A stretch of 43,921 bases of DNA, from positions 1 to 43,921 of the forward strand of contig NZ_JABVEB010000040.1 of NCBI RefSeq assembly GCF_014323665.1, in the 5' to 3' direction. Position numbers and translations under genes: made by a program. Of the stretch, positions 16,609-24,498 are shown in pieces. Origin of the DNA: Actinomadura sp. HBU206391. GTDB taxonomy: Bacteria; Actinomycetota; Actinomycetes; Streptosporangiales; Streptosporangiaceae. The number at the start of each line of letters is the position of its first letter. Positions within the stretch are counted from its first letter, which is position 1. The notes under the pieces are model-generated. The model was not told where the DNA came from, did no database searches, and saw only the letters and a list, made by a program, of their open reading frames with translations.

Positions 16609-17535
16609 GTGCGCGCCATGCTCATCGCCAACCCCAAGGCGACCTCCGCCTCCCGGCGGGCCCGTGACCTCTTCGTCCGAGCCTTCTCCGGTGAGCTCAA
16701 TCTGGAGATCGCCACCACGGGTCACCGCGGTCACGCGACCCAGCTCGCCCGGAAGGCACTCGACGAGCAGTACGACCTCGTCATCACCCTGGGAGGCGAC
16801 GGCACGGTCAACGAGGCCGTCAACGGCCTGCTGACGCACGGCCCCTCCCCCGACCTGCCCGCACTCGCGGTGCTGCCGTCCGGCAGCGCCAATGTCTTCG
16901 CCCGCGCGCTCGGACTGCCGAACGATCCCCATCGCTCAGCGAAGCTCATCCTCGGCGCCCTGCGGGCCGGCCGCTACCGCGATGTCGGCCTGGGCCTGGC
17001 CGATGATCGCTACTTCACCTTCTCGGGCGGAGTGGGGCTGGACGCCGAGGTCGTACGTACGGTGGAGGCGCTGCGCGATTCGGGCGCACGCGCGTACCCA
17101 ACGCTCTACCTGCGGACCTTGTTGCGGCAGTTCTTCGCGGTCACCGACCGGCGCCGTCCGGCGGTGACGGTCGAACGTCCCGGCCGGCCGCCCGTGACCG
17201 GCCTGTTCCTCGCGGTCGTGTCCAACACGGCACCGTGGACCTATCTCGGCCCCTTCCCGATCAATCCCAGCCCGCTGTCGGACTTCGACTCCGGCCTGGC
17301 GGTCTTCGGCGCGAGAAGCCTGGATGTCCGGCCTGTGCTGCACGTGATCGGCCAGATGCTGCTTCCCGCCACGACGCCCCGGCGGGGCGGAGGCGGCGTC
17401 AGCCTGCACGATGCGGCAGAAGTCACCCTGCACTCGTCGCGCCCCGTCGCCTTCCAGCTCGACGGCGACTATCTTGGCGAACGCGAGGAGGTCGTGTTCC
17501 GCTCCGTGCCCAATGCGCTACGCGTAGTGGTGTGA
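16609..17535 (+). CDS. Diacylglycerol kinase / sphingosine kinase-like lipid kinase
   Basis: A 308-aa DAGK-catalytic-domain enzyme. It has MLIANPKATSAS at the N-terminus, the nucleotide motif TLGGDGTVNEAVNGL, PSGSANVFARALGLP and GGVGLDAEVV. It probably phosphorylates diacylglycerol or a related lipid alcohol at the membrane face. The start is GTG 16609 or ATG 16618; neither has a Shine-Dalgarno, and the TACGCT box 6 nt before the GTG favours a leaderless message. A membrane protein gene is divergent. Substrate not predictable. Confidence 0.9.
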   Translation: MRAMLIANPKATSASRRARDLFVRAFSGELNLEIATTGHRGHATQLARKALDEQYDLVITLGGDGTVNEAVNGLLTHGPSPDLPALAVLPSGSANVFARALGLPNDPHRSAKLILGALRAGRYRDVGLGLADDRYFTFSGGVGLDAEVVRTVEALRDSGARAYPTLYLRTLLRQFFAVTDRRRPAVTVERPGRPPVTGLFLAVVSNTAPWTYLGPFPINPSPLSDFDSGLAVFGARSLDVRPVLHVIGQMLLPATTPRRGGGGVSLHDAAEVTLHSSRPVAFQLDGDYLGEREEVVFRSVPNALRVVV

Positions 17536-17587
17536 GGCAGGGCGAGCGAGGCCGCTTTACCGAAGCGCAACAGGTTCGACCCGACCG

Positions 17588-17631
17588 TGTGACACATGCG
17601 ACACCCATACTTTGAGAAAGTTTTCTCAAAG
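17588..17631 (+). promoter_or_regulatory. Upstream control region of whiB1: CRP-like half-site and perfect AT-rich palindrome
   Basis: TGTGA (17588-17592) with a degenerate right half CGACA (17599-17603) resembles a CRP/cAMP-receptor site, the kind known to control whiB1 in M. tuberculosis. Just downstream is ctttgagaaa (17610-17619), gt, tttctcaaag (17622-17631), a perfect 10-bp palindrome unusually AT-rich for this genome. The rest of 17536-17829 contains no gene; a gtgaa/ttcac inverted repeat lies near 17775-17790 before the gaaggag RBS. Confidence 0.5.
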
Positions 17632-17829
17632 GTCTTGCGTCGTCATGGGCGGCCCTGACACGCTCAAAGTGCGCTGAGCGAACAGGGGACAGGATCTGCC
17701 GCCTCTTGATCGATAGCGCCAGACACCAAAACCTTCCTGGGATCACATATGCACATCCTGGGTGTTCATAAGATCGTGAAACCGTTCACAAGTGGAGTTA
17801 CCGCTCCACGCTGAAGAAGGAGTGGCCGC

Positions 17830-18084
17830 ATGGACTGGCGCCACCGCGCAGCCTGCCGTGACGTGGACCCCGAGCTGTTCTTTCCGATCGGCAACACCGG
17901 TCCGGCGCTACTGCAGATCGAAGAAGCCAAGCAGGTATGCCGACGCTGCACCGTCACCGAGTCCTGCCTTCAGTGGGCTCTCGAGTCCGGCCAGGACGCC
18001 GGCGTCTGGGGCGGCCTGAGCGAAGACGAGCGACGCGCGCTCAAGCGCCGCAACGCCAGGGCCAGGGCACGAGCCAACGCGTGA
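17830..18084 (+). CDS. whiB1: WhiB-family redox-sensing regulator, WhiB1/WblE type
   Basis: An 84-aa iron-sulfur protein. The cluster ligands are Cys9 (AACRDVDPELFFP) and the CRRCTVTESC triplet (Cys37, Cys40, Cys46); then come the turn GVWGG and the basic tail RRALKRRNARARARANA. Length and sequence match M. tuberculosis WhiB1 and Streptomyces WblE almost throughout. The 4Fe-4S form binds the primary sigma factor, and nitric oxide converts it to a DNA-binding form. The start ATG 17830 follows gaaggag. It is convergent with pdtaS, as in mycobacteria, with a repeat element between. Confidence 0.96.
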   Translation: MDWRHRAACRDVDPELFFPIGNTGPALLQIEEAKQVCRRCTVTESCLQWALESGQDAGVWGGLSEDERRALKRRNARARARANA

Positions 18085-18099
18085 CGTACGGCCGCACTC

Positions 18100-18213
18100 T
18101 GTTCATGGCCGCGCCTCCGGCGCGGCGCCTCACGGGCCTTTGACGGTGGTGTCTTCCCTCGTCGCAGCCGGTCGCTCGTACCTCGCGACCGGCTGCTCCT
18201 CAGTCCAGACGCC
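18100..18213 (-). repeat. Dispersed intergenic repeat, copy B (convergent whiB1 / pdtaS junction)
   Basis: Read on the minus strand it holds cgtctggactgaggagc, gcgacgagggaagac and then gccgcgccggaggcgcgg followed by ccatgaacagag, the same blocks and order as 5445-5551. The hairpin ccgcgcc/ggcgcgg is kept, with only the loop differing (gga versus gca). Like copy A it fills a convergent junction. The middle segment is different, containing its own inverted repeat (gccggtcgc...gcgaccggc). Confidence 0.7.
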
Positions 18214-18296
18214 ACCGGGCCCGCTCGGGGACCCTATCCAGGCCTAAGGCGTTCTCACCTCTCGTACGCCCACGTACCTCGCCATCGGATCGTTGA

Positions 18297-19787
18297 TCAG
18301 GATTTGCGTAGGGCGTGGTCCAGGGGGAGGTCCAGGACGACCTCGGTGCCGCCGCCCGGTCGGGGCTGGAACTCCAGGCTGCCGCCCAGTTCCCCAACGA
18401 TGAGGGTCCGGACGATCTGAAGGCCCAGGCTGGTCGCTGACTCCACGTCGAAGTCGGCGGGAAAACCCCGGCCGTCGTCGGCCACGACCACCGACAACCG
18501 TTCCTCGCCCCGGCTCGCCACCACCTCCAGTACGCCGTCGCGCTCGGGAAGCCCGTGCTCCAGGGCGTTCTGCAGCAGCTCGGTCAGCACCATGGCCAGC
18601 GGAGTCGCGATCACCGAGGGCAGCACCCCGAAACTGCCGGTCCGCTTGGGCGTGACCTGGGCCTCCGGGGACGACACCTCCCCGGCCATGGTGATCACTC
18701 GGTCGGCGATGTCGTCGAAGTCGACGAGCTCCTCGGGGGTGTGCGACAGCGTCTCGTGCACTATCGCGATCGAGCCCACGCGCCGTACGGCCTCGTCGAG
18801 CGCGGCCCGGGCCTCGGGGATCTGCAACCGCCGGGCCTGCAACCGCAGCAGCGCGGCCACGGTCTGCAGGTTGTTCTTCACCCGGTGGTGGATCTCGCGG
18901 ATCGTGGCGTCCTTGGACATCAGCTCCCGGTCCCGCCAGCGCAGTTCGGTGACATCGCGGAGCAGCGCGATCGCCGCGATCCTCGTGCCGTTGACCAGCA
19001 GCGGGATGATCCGCAGCTGCACCACCGAACCGTTGGACTCGACCTCGGCCTCGCGCGGCGCGCGACCGCTGAGTGAGACCACCAGGGTCTCCTCGAGCGG
19101 CTCCCCGGTGTGGCACAGCTCCGCGGTCGTGTCGCCGAGGGACGTGCCGACCAGATCGGTCGCGAGCCCGAGCCGCCGGAACGCCGACTGCGCGTTGGGG
19201 CTGGCGTAGACGACGACCCCGGACTCGTCGAGCCGCAGCAGGCCGTCGCCGACCCGTGGCGACCGTACGAGGTTGGCCTCGGCGTCGGGTATCGGGAACC
19301 GGCCGTCACTGATCATCTGGGCGAGGTCACTGGCGCTCTGCAGATAGGTCAGTTCCAGCCGGGACGGCGTGCGGGCCGAGCTGAGGTTGGTGCTGCGCTG
19401 GATGATGCCGAGGATCTTGTCGCCGCGGCGGACGGGGATGGACTCCTCGCGCACGGGGATTCCGCTGCCCCACTCGGGATCGCCTTCGCGCACGATGCGC
19501 CGCTCTCGCCACGCGACGTCGATCAGCCCGCGCCGCCCGTTGCGCACGATCTTTCCCACCAGGTCCTGGGGATAGGCCGTCGGGCCGGTGGTCGGCCGCA
19601 TCTGCGCGACGCACAGCCAGCTCGGCACCGTGTCGGCGGCCGTCCCCTGCATCGGTACCCAGAGCACGAGGTCGGCGAAGGACAGATCGGCGAGTAGCTG
19701 CCAATCGGACACCAAGGCGTGCAGCCATTCCAGGTCGGTGTCGTCGAGATCGGTTTGGTTCCGGACCAGATCCGTCAACGTGGGCAC
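18297..19787 (-). CDS. pdtaS: Two-component sensor histidine kinase PdtaS
   Basis: A 496-aa soluble kinase. An N-terminal GAF-like domain (~1-150) is followed by a PAS-like domain (~190-290; LDESGVVVYASPNAQSAFRR). The HisKA_2 box is EIHHRVKNNLQTVAALLRLQ, and the HATPase domain has LTELLQNALEHGLPE (N-box) and VVADDGRGFP (G1). No membrane segments. This matches PdtaS, which phosphorylates the antiterminator PdtaR; no PdtaR gene is in this window. The GTG start 19787 is preferred over an upstream ATG at 19868, whose extra residues look non-coding. The pairing with whiB1 is conserved in mycobacteria. Confidence 0.94.
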   Translation of the reverse strand: MPTLTDLVRNQTDLDDTDLEWLHALVSDWQLLADLSFADLVLWVPMQGTAADTVPSWLCVAQMRPTTGPTAYPQDLVGKIVRNGRRGLIDVAWRERRIVREGDPEWGSGIPVREESIPVRRGDKILGIIQRSTNLSSARTPSRLELTYLQSASDLAQMISDGRFPIPDAEANLVRSPRVGDGLLRLDESGVVVYASPNAQSAFRRLGLATDLVGTSLGDTTAELCHTGEPLEETLVVSLSGRAPREAEVESNGSVVQLRIIPLLVNGTRIAAIALLRDVTELRWRDRELMSKDATIREIHHRVKNNLQTVAALLRLQARRLQIPEARAALDEAVRRVGSIAIVHETLSHTPEELVDFDDIADRVITMAGEVSSPEAQVTPKRTGSFGVLPSVIATPLAMVLTELLQNALEHGLPERDGVLEVVASRGEERLSVVVADDGRGFPADFDVESATSLGLQIVRTLIVGELGGSLEFQPRPGGGTEVVLDLPLDHALRKS

Positions 19788-20067
19788 ACGTCCATCATCG
19801 CAGGACGCCTTCCCTGCGATGATTCGGCAATGACGCTTGGGACGGTGGTGGCCGAGCCACGTGGCCACGGAGGTATGCGTACGAATGGCGCAGAGTGGGG
19901 CGTTTCACCCCCTCTCCGCGCCCGAGCGCCGTGCCTCACCACTCATGCCTTTTCCTTGGAGGTGGAACTCACAGTGATCAGGCGGGCTTTGGGGGAGGTC
20001 AGAGACGAGCTTGACCCGTACTCTGCTTAACATCGGGGTCAACCGGCGGTGAACATGAGGAGACTTG
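19788..20067. promoter_or_regulatory. Divergent pdtaS/dasR intergenic region with two inverted repeats
   Basis: A perfect 11-bp inverted repeat, atcatcgcagg (19794-19804) and cctgcgatgat (19813-19823), lies directly upstream of pdtaS. Nearer dasR, ttgaccc (20011-20017) and gggtcaa (20036-20042) form a spaced inverted repeat. No gene is supported in between. Either could be an operator; neither matches the dre (DasR) consensus as I recall it. Confidence 0.45.
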
Positions 20068-20835
20068 GTGACGGCTGAGCGGGCACCTATGGGGGACTTC
20101 GGGCAGGCTGCCCCCTTGCAGGGCCCCAGGATCCCGAAGTACTACAGGCTGAAGGAACTCCTGATCGATCTGACCCAGTCGCTCGCGCCCGGCAGCCCGT
20201 TGCCGCCCGAGCGGACGCTGGCGGAGCGCTACGGGACGTCCCGTACGACAGTGCGTCAGGCGCTGGCCGAGCTGGTCGTCGAGGGCCGGCTGCAACGCAT
20301 TCAGGGCAAGGGCACGTTCGTCTCCAAGCCGAAGGTCTCGCAGGAACTGCAGCTCGTCAGCTATACGGAGGACATGCGGCATCACGGCCTGCATCCCGAG
20401 ACCCGCATCCTCGACATCGGCTACGTCAGCGCCGACGAGCGTCTGGCGGCCCTGCTGGGCATCCGGCCGGGCGGCCGGGTGCTGCGGATCCACCGGCTCA
20501 GGCTGGCCGATGGCGAGCCGATGTCCATCGACACCTCACATCTGCCCGCCCGGCGCTTCCCCGGGCTGCGCAAGGAGCTCTCCCGGCATCGGTCTCTGTA
20601 CGAGACGCTCGCGACCGCCTACGACGTCCATCTCGCGGAGGCGGAGGAGACGATCGAGACGGTGCTGGCCACACCACACGACGCGCAGTTGCTCTGCGTC
20701 GACGTCGGCCTGCCGATGCTGCTGCTGTCCCGGCACGCCTTCGACGCGACGGGCGGGCCGGTCGAGTGGGCACAGTCGCTCTACCGCGGCGACCGGTACA
20801 AGTTCATCACCCGGCTGCGCCGTCACCCCGACTAA
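20068..20835 (+). CDS. dasR: GntR/HutC family regulator DasR
   Basis: A 255-aa regulator. The winged helix is [36 protein letters not shown] and [13 protein letters not shown]. The UTRA effector domain (from ~residue 95) has [64 protein letters not shown] and a [17 protein letters not shown] ending. It is close to S. coelicolor DasR throughout, the global repressor of GlcNAc/chitin uptake relieved by GlcN-6-P. GTG 20068 has aggaga 5 nt upstream; TTG 20065 is too close. It is followed by a hairpin terminator. Confidence 0.95.
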   Translation: MTAERAPMGDFGQAAPLQGPRIPKYYRLKELLIDLTQSLAPGSPLPPERTLAERYGTSRTTVRQALAELVVEGRLQRIQGKGTFVSKPKVSQELQLVSYTEDMRHHGLHPETRILDIGYVSADERLAALLGIRPGGRVLRIHRLRLADGEPMSIDTSHLPARRFPGLRKELSRHRSLYETLATAYDVHLAEAEETIETVLATPHDAQLLCVDVGLPMLLLSRHAFDATGGPVEWAQSLYRGDRYKFITRLRRHPD

Positions 20836-20884
20836 ATGTCTGCCGCAGGCGGCGCCCACCGGACCTGGGCGGACCTGGGCGGGC

Positions 20885-20913
20885 CGGGACGGCGCCCGCA
20901 GGCGGCCGTCCCG
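20885..20913. terminator. Hairpin between convergent dasR and lipoprotein gene
   Basis: cgggacggc (20885-20893) and gccgtcccg (20905-20913) pair perfectly (9 bp) around an 11-nt loop. A short direct repeat cggacctggg x2 precedes it. Confidence 0.7.
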
Positions 20914-20926
20914 AGCCGGCCCACGT

Positions 20927-21784
20927 TCATGAACGTGCGAGGTCGGCGCAGGTCCTCTCGTCCGGCAGCAGCGGGCGGAGCCGGATGACGTACGTCCTGC
21001 CGCCGCTGAGCCACCGGGTGCCCGGCCGAGCCGTCCGGGAGAGCCGGGTCGCCGCCGCCACGTCCGGTCCGCTCACGACGGCACACCTGGCCCCGGCGGC
21101 CGGGACGCCCCGACCGATCGGACCCAGCGGCCAGCGTGCGGCCGACCGTTGCCCGTCCGCCGGATGCACCTCACTCGCCAGGAGTGCGAGCCGCTCGGGT
21201 TCGTACGGTCGCGCCGCGCCGCGCTGATCGCCCTCGGCCCACCGCCGAGGGTCGAGCCGCTCCCGCGCGAACCGTACGGCCGGATCTGACTCCCCGGAGC
21301 CCGCCACGACGACGTGGGTCTCCGCTCGCCCGAATGAGATCGAGAGCGTGAAGGCGTCGGCGACCCCGGGCTGGTCGAGCCTGCGCGGGCGGTCGAGGCC
21401 GATGGCCCGGGCGTCTTGGAGCAGACGCTCGTGCGCGACCGGTGTGAGCCGGTACTCCCGAAGCGCCGGGGCCGTCTCACGGTCGGCCGCGATGGCGCGC
21501 CCGTCACCGTACAGAGAGAAGTCCGGAGGCGTCGATGGCGCGCCCCGGCCGGCCAGGCCACCCGTCAGCCGCCACCTCAGGACCAGCTGGTCGGCGAACC
21601 GCGGTGCCGCGCCGTCGGCCGCAGGCGCGCCGGCCGGCGACGAGGTACGAGACGAGGGCACCGGTGGCGCGGACGTGGCGGAGCGCCCCGCAGGCTGCGG
21701 AGCCGCACCGCAGCCCATGACCAGTGCGGCTGCGATCAGTGCGAATGTGGTCACGTTGAGTGATATTAGTCGCAGGACGTTCAC
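20927..21784 (-). CDS. Putative lipoprotein of unknown function
   Basis: A 285-aa protein with a hydrophobic signal (TTFALIAAALVMGCGAA) ending in a VMGC lipobox, so probably anchored on the outer face of the membrane. An Ala/Pro/Ser linker follows, then a ~220-residue domain with LVLRWRLTGG, PPDFSLYGDGRAIA and SFGRAETHVVV. A Cys near ARCAVVSG and one in ERTCADLARS may form a disulfide. I do not recognise the family. GTG 21784 is the first possible start, since an in-frame TGA lies two codons upstream; a GTG near 21754 would still keep the signal. Confidence 0.75.
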   Translation of the reverse strand: MNVLRLISLNVTTFALIAAALVMGCGAAPQPAGRSATSAPPVPSSRTSSPAGAPAADGAAPRFADQLVLRWRLTGGLAGRGAPSTPPDFSLYGDGRAIAADRETAPALREYRLTPVAHERLLQDARAIGLDRPRRLDQPGVADAFTLSISFGRAETHVVVAGSGESDPAVRFARERLDPRRWAEGDQRGAARPYEPERLALLASEVHPADGQRSAARWPLGPIGRGVPAAGARCAVVSGPDVAAATRLSRTARPGTRWLSGGRTYVIRLRPLLPDERTCADLARS

Positions 21785-21884
21785 CTCTCATGGACCCGCC
21801 GCCGACCCGGCGGGTTCCGCGTGGTGGAGATGCCGTCCGGGCGGCGAATGGTGTTCCGGCGCGGGCCCACTCGGCGGCGCGCGC

Positions 21885-21890
21885 TAGTCT
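21885..21890 (+). promoter_or_regulatory. -10 box TAGTCT for bioD
   Basis: TAGTCT is followed by 7 nt and the GTG at 21898, with no Shine-Dalgarno; candidate leaderless start. Confidence 0.5.
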
Positions 21891-21897
21891 GCGGTGC

Positions 21898-22617
21898 GTG
21901 AGCGTGCTCGTGGTGACCGGTACCTGCACAGGCGTCGGCAAGACGGTCGTCACGGCGGCGCTCGCGGCGCTCGCTCGCGCCCGAGGTGCGTCGATCGCCG
22001 TGGTGAAACCCGGCCAGACCGGGGCAGGTCCGCACGAGCCAGGCGACCTGGATGACGTGGGCCGGCTGGCGGGCATCGGGGAACTCCACGAGTACGGGCG
22101 CTATCCCGATCCGCTCTCGCCCGCCGCGGCGGCCCGGCGCTCCGGCCTTCCCCCGGTGGATCTGGCGGAGGCGGCCGAGCGGATCGGCGACCTCGCGAAG
22201 ACCCACCGGCTCGTGCTGGTGGAGGGCGCCGGCGGGCTGCTGGTCCGCTACGACGAGGAGGGCGGCACGATCGCCGATCTCGCCCATCGGCTCGGTGCGC
22301 CGATGGTGGTCGTCGTCCGGCCCGACCTGGGCACGCTCAATCACACGGCGCTGACGCTCGAGGCGATGGCCGGCCGCGGCGTCGAGCTCGGCGGCATAGT
22401 GATCGGCAGCTGGCCGGACGAGCCCGACCTGGCCATGCGCGCCAATGTCCGCGACCTCGAGACGATCTCGGCACGGCCGCTCGGCGGAGCGCTGCCCGCC
22501 GGCGCGGGCGCCCTCGACCCCACCGGGTTCCTGCGCGCGGCCCAGGGTGGCCTCTCCCCGGCGTTCGGCGGGACCTTCGACGCCGCCGCGTTCCGTGACC
22601 GCTTCAGTCTGCTGTAA
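21898..22617 (+). CDS. bioD: ATP-dependent dethiobiotin synthetase
   Basis: A 239-aa P-loop enzyme converting 7,8-diaminopelargonate, CO2 and ATP to dethiobiotin. The N-terminal motif is VVTGTCTGVGKTVVTAALAA, then VVKPGQTG, VLVEGAGGLLVRYDEEG and VVVRPDLGTLNHTALTLEA. The GTG 21898 fits the motif spacing, being 7 nt after TAGTCT. Other biotin genes (bioA, bioB, bioF) are not in the window, but the biotin-dependent carrier and carboxylase genes lie directly convergent, which may be meaningful or merely syntenic. Confidence 0.94.
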   Translation: MSVLVVTGTCTGVGKTVVTAALAALARARGASIAVVKPGQTGAGPHEPGDLDDVGRLAGIGELHEYGRYPDPLSPAAAARRSGLPPVDLAEAAERIGDLAKTHRLVLVEGAGGLLVRYDEEGGTIADLAHRLGAPMVVVVRPDLGTLNHTALTLEAMAGRGVELGGIVIGSWPDEPDLAMRANVRDLETISARPLGGALPAGAGALDPTGFLRAAQGGLSPAFGGTFDAAAFRDRFSLL

Positions 22618-22639
22618 CGGCAGCGGATGACCGGCCGGC

Positions 22640-22664
22640 CCGGTGCCGATCGTCGTCGCACCGG
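22640..22664. terminator. Hairpin between bioD and biotin carrier gene
   Basis: ccggtgc (22640-22646) and gcaccgg (22658-22664) pair perfectly around an 11-nt loop between convergent stops. Confidence 0.6.
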
Positions 22665-22675
22665 CGGCCTCGGGC

Positions 22676-22891
22676 CTACTGGATGACGGCGATGAGGTCG
22701 CCTTCCTGAACGACGTCGCCTTCGGCCACCTTGAGCGTGGCGATGACGCCCTCGTCCTCGGCGAGCACGGGGATCTCCATCTTCATCGACTCGAGGATGA
22801 CGAGTGTGTCGCCCTCCTCGATCGCGTCGCCTTCCGAGATGACGACCTTCCACACGTTCGCGACCATCTCTGCGCGGACCTCGGCCACCAC
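22676..22891 (-). CDS. Standalone biotin/lipoyl carrier protein, TB7.3 type
   Basis: A 71-aa protein consisting only of a biotinyl domain, with the biotinylated Lys in VILESMKMEIPVL. It resembles the 71-residue M. tuberculosis biotinylated protein TB7.3 (Rv3221c, from memory) in length and sequence, and it likewise sits near pdtaS and the sigR/rsrA-type genes. It follows the biotin carboxylase gene by 58 nt on the same strand, so the carboxylase may carboxylate it. The start GTG 22891 has agagagg upstream; GTG 22888 is equally possible. Confidence 0.93.
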   Translation of the reverse strand: MVAEVRAEMVANVWKVVISEGDAIEEGDTLVILESMKMEIPVLAEDEGVIATLKVAEGDVVQEGDLIAVIQ

Positions 22892-22949
22892 GGTACCTCT
22901 CTCTGAAGGCCGTCCGACCCCGCGTCCGGCGCCAGTGCAGATCTCTCGG

Positions 22950-24311
22950 TCAGGATGCGCGCATCCGCGCGACGAGCCCCGTGTCGTAAGTCCCCCGTGC
23001 GAACTCGGCGTTGTCCAGCAACTCGGTGAAGAACGGAAGATTCGTCTTCAGCCCGTCGATCCGGAAGACCTGGACGGCCTCACGGGCGTGTTCCAGCGCC
23101 GCGGCGCGGTCGGTGCCGAACACGCACAGTTTGGCCAGGAGCGGATCGTAGAACGGCGTGACGAGGTTGCCCTCGGCGTAGCCCGCGTCGATGCGGATGC
23201 CCTCGCCGATCGGTTCCTCCCAGACCTTGATCTCGCCGGGGCTCGGCAGGAAGCACTTGGGGTCCTCGGCGTACACGCGGAACTCGATCGCGTGCCCCGA
23301 TGGCCCGGAGCCGTAGGACGCGTCCTCGCCCGCGGCGATGAGCAACTGCTGTTCGACCAGGTCGACGCCGGTGACCATCTCGGTGATCGGGTGCTCGACC
23401 TGCAGACGGGTGTTCATCTCCAGGAACACGAAGTCCTGGGCGACCGGGTCCACCAGGCACTCGACCGTTCCGGCGCCGCGATAGCCGACCGCCTCGCCGG
23501 CCCGTACGGCCGCTTCGAGCATGCGGGCCCGCAGCTCCGGTCGCACGCCCGGCGACGGGGTCTCCTCAACGATCTTCTGGTGCCGCCGCTGCACCGAGCA
23601 GTCGCGTTCACCGAGCGCCACCACGGTGCCGTCCGCCAGGCCGAGGATCTGGACCTCGACATGGCGGGCGTGCTCGATGTAACGCTCCAGCAGGATGCCG
23701 GGGTCCCTACCGGACCGGCCGGGGGCGCCACCGCCGCCGGCGAACCGCTCCGCGGCCCGGCGAGCGGTGTCGTAGGCCTTGCGCAAGGCCGCCTCGTCGA
23801 ACGCGGCGCCCATGCCGATGCCGCCACCGCCGGCCGCCTTGACCATGACGGGGTAACCGATGCGCTGGGCCTCCTCGACGGCGGTCTCCACATCGGGCAC
23901 CGGCTCCCACGTACCGGAGGCGACCGGGACGCCCGCGTCCATCATGAGGTTGCGAGCATTGATCTTGTCGCCCATCCGGGCGATGGCCAGCGGCGGCGGA
24001 CCGATCCAGGCCAGGTTCTCGTCCACGACCCGCTGGGCGAAGTCGGCGTTCTCGGCCAGGAAACCGTAGCCGGGGTGGATCGCGCGGGCGTTCGTGCGCT
24101 TCGCCGCTTCGAGCACCGCGTCGATGTCGAGGTAGCTCCTGCGCGGATCCGGCGGGCCGATGAGGATCGCCTCGTCGGCCTGGCCAACGAACGGAAGGTC
24201 GGCGTCGGCCTCGGAGTACACGGCGATGGCCTTGAGACCCATCTTCCGTACGGTGTGTATCACCCGGCTGGCGATCTCGCCACGGTTGGCCACGAGCACC
24301 GACTCGAACAC
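22950..24311 (-). CDS. Biotin carboxylase subunit of an acyl-CoA-type carboxylase
   Basis: A 453-aa ATP-grasp enzyme that carboxylates biotin. It has VLVANRGEIASRVIHTVRKM, the ATP loop MVKAAGGGGIGMG, ERDCSVQRRHQKIVEE, MNTRLQVEHPITEMVTGVDL and the C-terminal domain IDAGYAEGNLVTPFYDPLLA. A Gly-rich insertion (FAGGGGAPGRSGRDPG) sits in the ATP-grasp region where AccC proteins are shorter. The start GTG 24311 follows a purine-rich stretch. It is in an operon with the TB7.3-type carrier; no carboxyltransferase gene is in the window, so the acyl substrate is unknown. Confidence 0.93.
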   Translation of the reverse strand: MFESVLVANRGEIASRVIHTVRKMGLKAIAVYSEADADLPFVGQADEAILIGPPDPRRSYLDIDAVLEAAKRTNARAIHPGYGFLAENADFAQRVVDENLAWIGPPPLAIARMGDKINARNLMMDAGVPVASGTWEPVPDVETAVEEAQRIGYPVMVKAAGGGGIGMGAAFDEAALRKAYDTARRAAERFAGGGGAPGRSGRDPGILLERYIEHARHVEVQILGLADGTVVALGERDCSVQRRHQKIVEETPSPGVRPELRARMLEAAVRAGEAVGYRGAGTVECLVDPVAQDFVFLEMNTRLQVEHPITEMVTGVDLVEQQLLIAAGEDASYGSGPSGHAIEFRVYAEDPKCFLPSPGEIKVWEEPIGEGIRIDAGYAEGNLVTPFYDPLLAKLCVFGTDRAAALEHAREAVQVFRIDGLKTNLPFFTELLDNAEFARGTYDTGLVARMRAS

Positions 24312-24431
24312 CTGACGGACCCCCTTCGCTGAACGCGCCGATCTGTGTTCCCCCGCAAGGGGCTCGCCTTCGCCGGAGGACCGAACGTGCTGAGACTAGT
24401 GCGAGAGCCCTCCGGAAACCGACTCCGCCGC

Positions 24432-24461
24432 TCGACAAAACTACAGGCCGGACTTTGTCGA
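24432..24461. promoter_or_regulatory. Inverted repeat tcgacaaa/tttgtcga upstream of the biotin carboxylase operon
   Basis: Perfect 8-bp arms at 24432-24439 and 24454-24461 separated by 14 nt, about 120-150 nt before the carboxylase start. It lies just past the stop of the HD-domain gene, so it could equally be that gene's terminator. AT-rich arms stand out from the surroundings. Confidence 0.4.
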
Positions 24462-24498
24462 CACGGTCGGGCAGCTGGCGGAGACGTGCGGTGACCGG

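Noticed and set aside
20836..20926. Possible third full copy of the dispersed repeat downstream of dasR
   Set aside because: It shares only general GC-rich composition and a hairpin; none of the conserved blocks is present.
22731..24332. 533-aa plus-strand frame antisense to the biotin carboxylase
   Set aside because: Shadow frame; the minus strand encodes an intact carboxylase.
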